64,000 nucleotides of DNA from NCBI RefSeq assembly GCF_037975245.1, contig NC_092562.1, forward strand, positions 230,501 to 294,500. Direction: 5' to 3'. Both the position numbers and the translations under genes were made by a program. Below, piece by piece: positions 58,901-64,000 of the stretch. A model generated the notes under the pieces. That model searched no databases. It was not told the origin of the DNA and saw only the letters and a program-made list of their open reading frames with translations. Within the stretch, counting starts at the first letter, position 1. Each line of letters starts with the position of its first letter. The stretch is from Apostichopus japonicus (taxonomy: Eukaryota > Echinodermata > Holothuroidea > Aspidochirotida > Stichopodidae).

Positions 58901-60440
58901 ATGCAAACCTCTTTACCTGAAATAGACAAGTCGTTTTTAAATACAATTATGTGCGACATTAACGCTCATGGAAACGATCATGGGTGCTGATATAATTTTC
59001 CTTTCGTTTCTTACTTTACTGACTCACGTTTGTGACTTTTGTTCGAAAGAAAATTGATAGGCCTATATATTTTGTTTTCCGTCTATTTCCATTCCTACGA
59101 GAAAATGACTTCTTGTCATCTAATTGAGTCCATTATTTTGTAGTTTTTAATTCAGCCTGTTATATTTTCAACGATTAACAACCCTTTTCTATATTGTAGG
59201 ATTTTGTTTTTACCTTCTGCCTCCCCCCCCCCCCCTTCACTCCCCTCTTTTGATAAAACCGTCAATTACTTTGAAATCGTAAACATAAAAAATATTCCAT
59301 ATTTGTTTTTAAAAATCCAATAAAAAGAAATATATACTGCAACAAAAAAGAACGCACTGGAAACTGTAGATAACTGACGAAAAACATATCGATGGCAGCA
59401 TTAAAGGTATGCCAGTATATCTCACATCGAAATAGTGCCTTCCAACTTTCGACAACCACTCATCATAAAAACCAATTGTCCCACTTATATCTGGTAGAAA
59501 TATTACGTCATAGTAGTACTTGATGCGCCCTATATCTCCAGCGTGCGGGCATTTTATCTTTTTCATGTAGACTACTTCTATATGGGACAGGACGTCTGCC
59601 CTAATTGTGAGCTGCAAGCCGAACTGAATTTATGCTATACATTAACTGTAGCAAACAAAGTGTGCAGTAGGGTGTAATCATAAAATTAACTCTTTTTAAC
59701 CTTATTTTCGCGAATTTAAGTCGACGTGTAAATCACACAGCATTTATGCCTAGTACTGTATATTGTTGGTGGTGGTTATAATCGATGGACATGTCTCAAG
59801 AATACGACGACATCTCTTTTGTCATATTTCGCAGACTGTGGTAAAAGAGTACATTTCTTTATATATTCTTCTGTCTGCCAAAAAAAAAAACACTTTAACA
59901 ACTTTCATCTGACGGAGCGTATAATTTATAACTGCATATAATTCAATACCCTTAAATCTCACTATAAATTGGTGTGAGTTATACAGCTATTTGATTGTCG
60001 GTAAAAAATAAATAGGCCTACTGACTTAATAAACATTCAGTCGGAAACATAAACGTGTTTCCCTTTGCAGACCCGTGAAGATTATACTTATAATTCTACC
60101 AGGCTTGCAGATGTGATGTTTGTTAACGGATTAAATTATTTGTCCACGCATATAGACTATAGTATCACATATATTTCTTTCCAGTATGACGATCATTGTA
60201 TCCATCAGATCGGGATAATCAGAGAGTTGAAGTTTTTTTTGATAAATTCAACGGGATAACAACTTTAACGGAGAATAGAAAAAAGCAACATCACTTGGTT
60301 CATTTAGCAAAGTGACAGCTGACAGCTACGAGGCTGGTCGTAAATGGCGTTATTGTATGCCTATATTTATCTTTAAATCGTATAGGAATATCTGTACAAA
60401 TAGTTAAAGTTGTCTGCATATATCGTAGTTCATTTCACGA
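58901..60440. other. No gene recognised; 102-codon minus frame 59309-59617
   Basis: The minus frame has a central segment CPHAGDIGRIKYYYDV followed by a hydrophobic Cys/Phe-rich end. I recognise no domain, and the start and splice context are not convincing. A C12 run lies near 59223. Confidence 0.45.
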
Positions 60441-60445
60441 GTTGC

Positions 60446-61110
60446 ACATTCACCATGCAGCATAGCCTTATTCTCTCTGTAATGTGTCCTCATATAGCCC
60501 AAGCACTCATCATTCAACATAGCCTTATTCTCTGTGTAACGTGTCCACACATAGCCCAAATACTCACCATGCAGCATAGCCTTATTCTCTGTGTTTCGTG
60601 TCCACACATAGCCCAAATACTTTCAGCATAGCCTTATTCTCTGTGTATCGTGTCCACACATAGCCCAAATACTCACCATGCAGCATAGCCTTATTCTCTG
60701 TGTAACGTGTCCACGCATAGCCCAAATACTCACCATGCAGCATAGCCTTATTCTCTGTGTATCGTGTCCACACATAGCCCAAATATTCATCATTCAGCAT
60801 AGTCTTATTCTCTGTGTAACTTGTCCACACATAGCCCAAATACTTTCAGCATAGCCTTATTCTCTGTGTATCGTGTCCACACATAGCCCAAATACTCACC
60901 ATGCAGCATAGCCTTATTCTCTGTGTATCGTGTCCACACATATCCCAAATACTCACCATGCAGCATAGCCTTATTCTCTGTGTAACGTGTCCACATATAG
61001 CCCAAGTACTCATCATGCAGCATAGCCTTGTTCTCTGTGTAACGTGTGCTCACATATCCCAAATACTCACCGTTCAGCATAGCTTTATTCTCTGTAAAGT
61101 GTCAACATAT
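60446..61110. repeat. 57-bp minisatellite, 12 units, open in frame on both strands
   Basis: Units begin CATAGCCTTATTCTCTGTGT at 60461, 60518, 60575, 60627, 60684, 60741, 60798, 60850, 60907, 60964, 61021 and 61078. Period is 57 bp except two 52-bp units that lack 5 bp (TACTTTCAGC for TACTCACCATGCAGC). On the minus strand each unit translates to a 19-residue repeat of the LGYVWTRYTENKAMLHGEY type, and the plus strand is open too. The 5-bp losses shift the frame, so a single protein cannot run through the array. Confidence 0.93.
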
Positions 61111-61125
61111 ATCCAATGTATTTAG

Positions 61126-63089
61126 TAAAAGACCCTACATCCATGACAGGCTGTACAATAGCTACTTACTAGTTCAATACATACTCAAGATTTTGTATAG
61201 CTCAATTTCTTTGTAACGCACCAAAATATAACCCTAAAACACCATCACCAGCCTACATCCTTGAACAGTACACAACATTATGAATAGTCGTATAACTGCA
61301 CACGATGCACACTATAACTGCATCAATTTCTGATGTTATATAACGACATGTGAGCAACACGCACTATTAATATTATAAGTTCAATATGTGATGTGTACAT
61401 GGACAAAGCTGTAAATGAAATCAGGTATTTTACCGGCCAACACCCACTGTGGAACTTCTCATATCATTATTACCCTCTACCCCCTTATACAATATGGAAG
61501 TAAATATTAAACACGGTGCAATGTTTGTTCTGGCAAATTTGATTATCCAAATGTATAAGTCCATAATATCATAGCATTAACTTATAAGTTTCATTTTCAT
61601 TTGTAATTTCGCACGTACAATTCGTAATGGGACAATTTTAGCGGTAGAATTGCAATAACTGCGCATTTAAAAAGAAGTTCACCCAAGACAGAGGAGGGCG
61701 CCTGTACACGAAAACGAAATAACTCGATAGTCAGTTTGATAATCCACCCCCCCCCCCTTACTTTGAGACCTTAACCACGGGGTCAGTATGAACGGTGTTA
61801 CCTCTAGTGGAACTGTCGCGAGTTCCTCAGTCCGAAGGGAACAAGAAGATCAAACTTAGCCCAAATGTCGAGAGGCGATAAGCGATAAGCAGAGCACACA
61901 ATTTTCTTATTTAAGTATGCTGTACACCTAAATGGATGAACTGTGTCTATATGTATCGGAGTCCTGTGAGTTCACTGTACATACGGTACCTTGCCATCCC
62001 TTGCCTAGTCCAGTCAGGGGAAATATTTTAGCATTTCCATGCACGGTCGGATAAAAAAAGGGACTTTTGATTTTTGATGTACAAAAAGCAAAACGCTCAT
62101 CCGCACGCGACGGTTGCAACCACTCTTTGAGCTATAGGCTTTACAACTAAATTTCTGTAGTGTGTAACATATAGGCTATGTTTGTTTTCTCTTGATATTG
62201 GGAAACCCCGTGTTCTATTTAATAGATATTGTTTTATATTTTGACAAAATTTACTGGTATCTAGAAGATCCAATCAAGCAAATCGTTCCAGCTTTTAAAC
62301 CCAAAACACCTGCAACCAAACTTGTCAGTGAGCTCTTTTTTAAAGTGGCCGAAAGTGTGAGAAATTTACAATGCTGGTAGCAAATTATGAATACAATGCA
62401 TACAGTTCTCCTGTAAGGAATGTTAAATGACAAAAAAAGAATCTAAGGGTATTAAAGGTACTTACTAGGTCGCATATAATTTTTTAGCTTGGTTGATATC
62501 AAGTCAAATAAATGTATGGTAAAGTGGTGAATTGAAACGCCTTCGAGTTTTTTGTGTGTGTAATAGTATAGAACGCTACCCAAACTGTTACTTAACATAT
62601 GTTTAATGCTGACGTTCGCTATTCGGATTGTTACCCCAATTTTATTGGAGTATATTTTTGACTAATTTTTAGATAGTTTCATACACACTATTGGTATAGT
62701 AAGAAAGTCCTGCAAATTTTCCTGGTACAGATAATTGTCAAAGATTGCTTTACTAAAAACAGACTGACAAATAGAATGCACCATTGCACGTCTTGTCATT
62801 TCAAATTTTAGCACCACAAACTTCATTGATCGATCCCAGGGCCCCAAACTCCTCCTTTCTAAGACCCTAGATGTGAGCTAGGTATGAGATGTAGGAGGGG
62901 TGCGGACGGCATTGGGAGGGGAGAGTTGTTGGTGGGTGAGGGGCGAGAGGTAAGGTTGAAGCTTTTTTCTTATAGTGCAAAACACAGGTCCTGCAATTCA
63001 ATAAACCTAACTTTGCCAATCACGATTGTAAATTAACAATTGATAGTAATATTCCGAAAGTATTACTTTTCATAGTTGTATTACAGTTG
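61126..63089. other. No gene recognised
   Basis: C10 run at about 61747 and a G-rich patch at 62885-62955. A 62-codon plus frame at 62192-62380, ending PAFKPKTPATKLVSELFF..., looks protein-like in composition but has no recognised family. Confidence 0.5.
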
Positions 63090-63200
63090 TACAACGTTAT
63101 GCTACATTTATGAGATTCTTAATCACATCCTGTAGTTCTCAGGTGTTTATTTTTTTGAGACATTGTTTGTAGTCATTATATCAATACTCAAATGTATATT
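63088..63200 (+). repeat. Direct repeat R1 (about 110 bp)
   Basis: ACAACGTTATGCTACATTTA, TGAGATTCTTAATCACATCC, TGTAGTTCTCAGGTGTTTAT and so on, matched with few changes by R2 at 63625-63733. Confidence 0.85.
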
Positions 63201-63493
63201 GTTTATTATTACCATACCAGCACTAATTATCCACATGCTGACTTAAATATCGTAACCATAGCAACATATTATCACCAAACTGATAACAGTTTTGTCATTG
63301 TAATAAGCCTGATGGTGAACCAATTTGAATGTTAATTATATCAAACCCACATTATGTTAATAATCTATCGACTGGATGCATGCAGCGCAATTTGCTCCTC
63401 CCCTACTTTTCATATTAATAGCTCTACTGCAGCCAAGGGCTCACCAACACGAAGATGTCATAACAGCGACCTAGACGCCTCCCAGATTGAGGT

Positions 63494-63503
63494 CCATATA
63501 AGG
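63494..63503. promoter_or_regulatory. CArG box candidate (CCATATAAGG)
   Basis: Exact CC(A/T)6GG match, the binding site of SRF/MADS factors. It also contains a TATAAG core-promoter-like string and is followed by AGGTCA at about 63520. It lies between R1 and R2. The motif is visible; function is inferred. Confidence 0.3.
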
Positions 63504-63624
63504 CGCAGAATACCTCTTAGGTCAGAAAGACGCTAGTTTTGAACGCTGTTCGATTAGCGAATTCGTACATTTTCTCAATTATTTTTTCTTTTCTTTTAAC
63601 TGCCAAATAACGCGCGCAAAATGA

Positions 63625-63733
63625 CACAACGTTATTGCTTCATTTCTGAGATTCTAAATCACATCCTGTAGTTCTCAGGTGTTAATGTTTTTGAGATATT
63701 GTTTGTTATAATCATATCAATACTCAACTGTAC
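63625..63733 (+). repeat. Direct repeat R2 (about 110 bp)
   Basis: Same-strand copy of R1, 535 bp downstream. It shares the AATCACATCCTGTAGTTCTC and AGGTGTTWATKTTTTTGAGA blocks and the ATATCAATACTCAA end. Confidence 0.85.
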
Positions 63734-64000
63734 AAATGAGGGTCACTTTCGTAAAAGCCCCAGCGACGCCACGGTTCAGTCACTGAACCGGTAGCAGTTT
63801 ATGACTCAATCCGCTCCTGTCAGATGCATATAATATTAATTCTCATGCATTGATTTCACATTGAAGAAAACGTGTCATAGCCATCTCAAGGCGTGTACCC
63901 TTTCAAAGCAGACATACAGTACCTGAAGACTAACCTAATTTGCATATAGCCTAACAATCACTAGACCGCATAGCAGTCTCATTAAATGTTATATAATAAT

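Noticed and set aside
59309-59617. 102-codon minus frame as an exon
   Set aside because: No known domain, T-rich hydrophobic end typical of non-coding DNA, no clear splice sites.

Overview
The window is non-coding DNA from an animal genome and I find no host gene in it that I can support. It is AT-rich and full of (AT)n, (TAA)n and (GAT/GAC)n microsatellites. It also has long G or C homopolymers, several minisatellites, tRNA-derived SINEs, an L1-type LINE fragment, hAT-like and TTAA-flanked non-autonomous DNA transposons, and hammerhead-ribozyme-like motifs of the kind carried by Penelope-like elements and animal retrozymes. This mix suggests a marine invertebrate, with an echinoderm such as a sea cucumber as a guess; no gene is available to confirm it. 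The DNA could be intergenic or the inside of a very large intron. Nearly all open frames of 60 to 150 codons are translations of simple repeats or chance frames.

Layout. 0.2-1.1 kb: minus-strand LINE ORF2 3' fragment. 2.0-3.2 kb: a CT/CAC minisatellite and a 240-bp (TAA)n/(TAATTA)n tract. 4.8-7.2 kb: two members of one element family, each between (AT)n tracts; one is a near-perfect 160-bp palindrome and both carry hammerhead-like cores. A TTAA-flanked element (5468-5772) lies between them. 8.1-8.65 kb: a foldback element with arms of about 180 bp and TTAA flanks. 10.5-11.9 kb: 26 copies of a 52-bp unit. 12.4-13.8 kb: a small inverted-repeat MITE, a Penelope-type remnant and a hAT-like element. 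15.6-16.9 kb: 12 copies of a 114-bp unit.

17-40 kb is mostly unrecognised sequence. It contains a hAT MITE with a perfect 8-bp target duplication (23972-24346), half of a dispersed 313-bp repeat pair, a decayed GTTGG-rich repeat, a SINE (about 33.86-34.08 kb) and a 16-bp near-palindromic array (36.15-36.27 kb). 40.2-40.6 kb is an array of 34-bp units, each joining a TCACGTGA E-box to a TGATAA GATA motif. 41.8-42.2 kb holds two copies of a tRNA-derived SINE, and a third lies at 56.1 kb. 44-45 kb is a decayed G-rich tandem repeat. 46.6-46.9 kb is a possible LINE tail running into (CATC)n. 50.28-51.92 kb is a hAT-like element with a second hAT-like element nested inside, both with recognisable 8-bp target duplications. 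55.05-55.45 kb is a tRNA-like SINE ending in (GAT)n/(GAC)n. 60.4-61.1 kb is a 57-bp minisatellite that stays open in frame on both strands. 63.1-63.7 kb has a pair of about 110-bp direct repeats around a segment with a CArG box.

The most interesting system is the ribozyme-bearing family at 4.8-7.2 kb. It has a type I hammerhead architecture with a 6-bp stem I, CUGANGA and GAAA boxes and a minimal stem III. One copy has opposed motifs on both strands of a palindrome.
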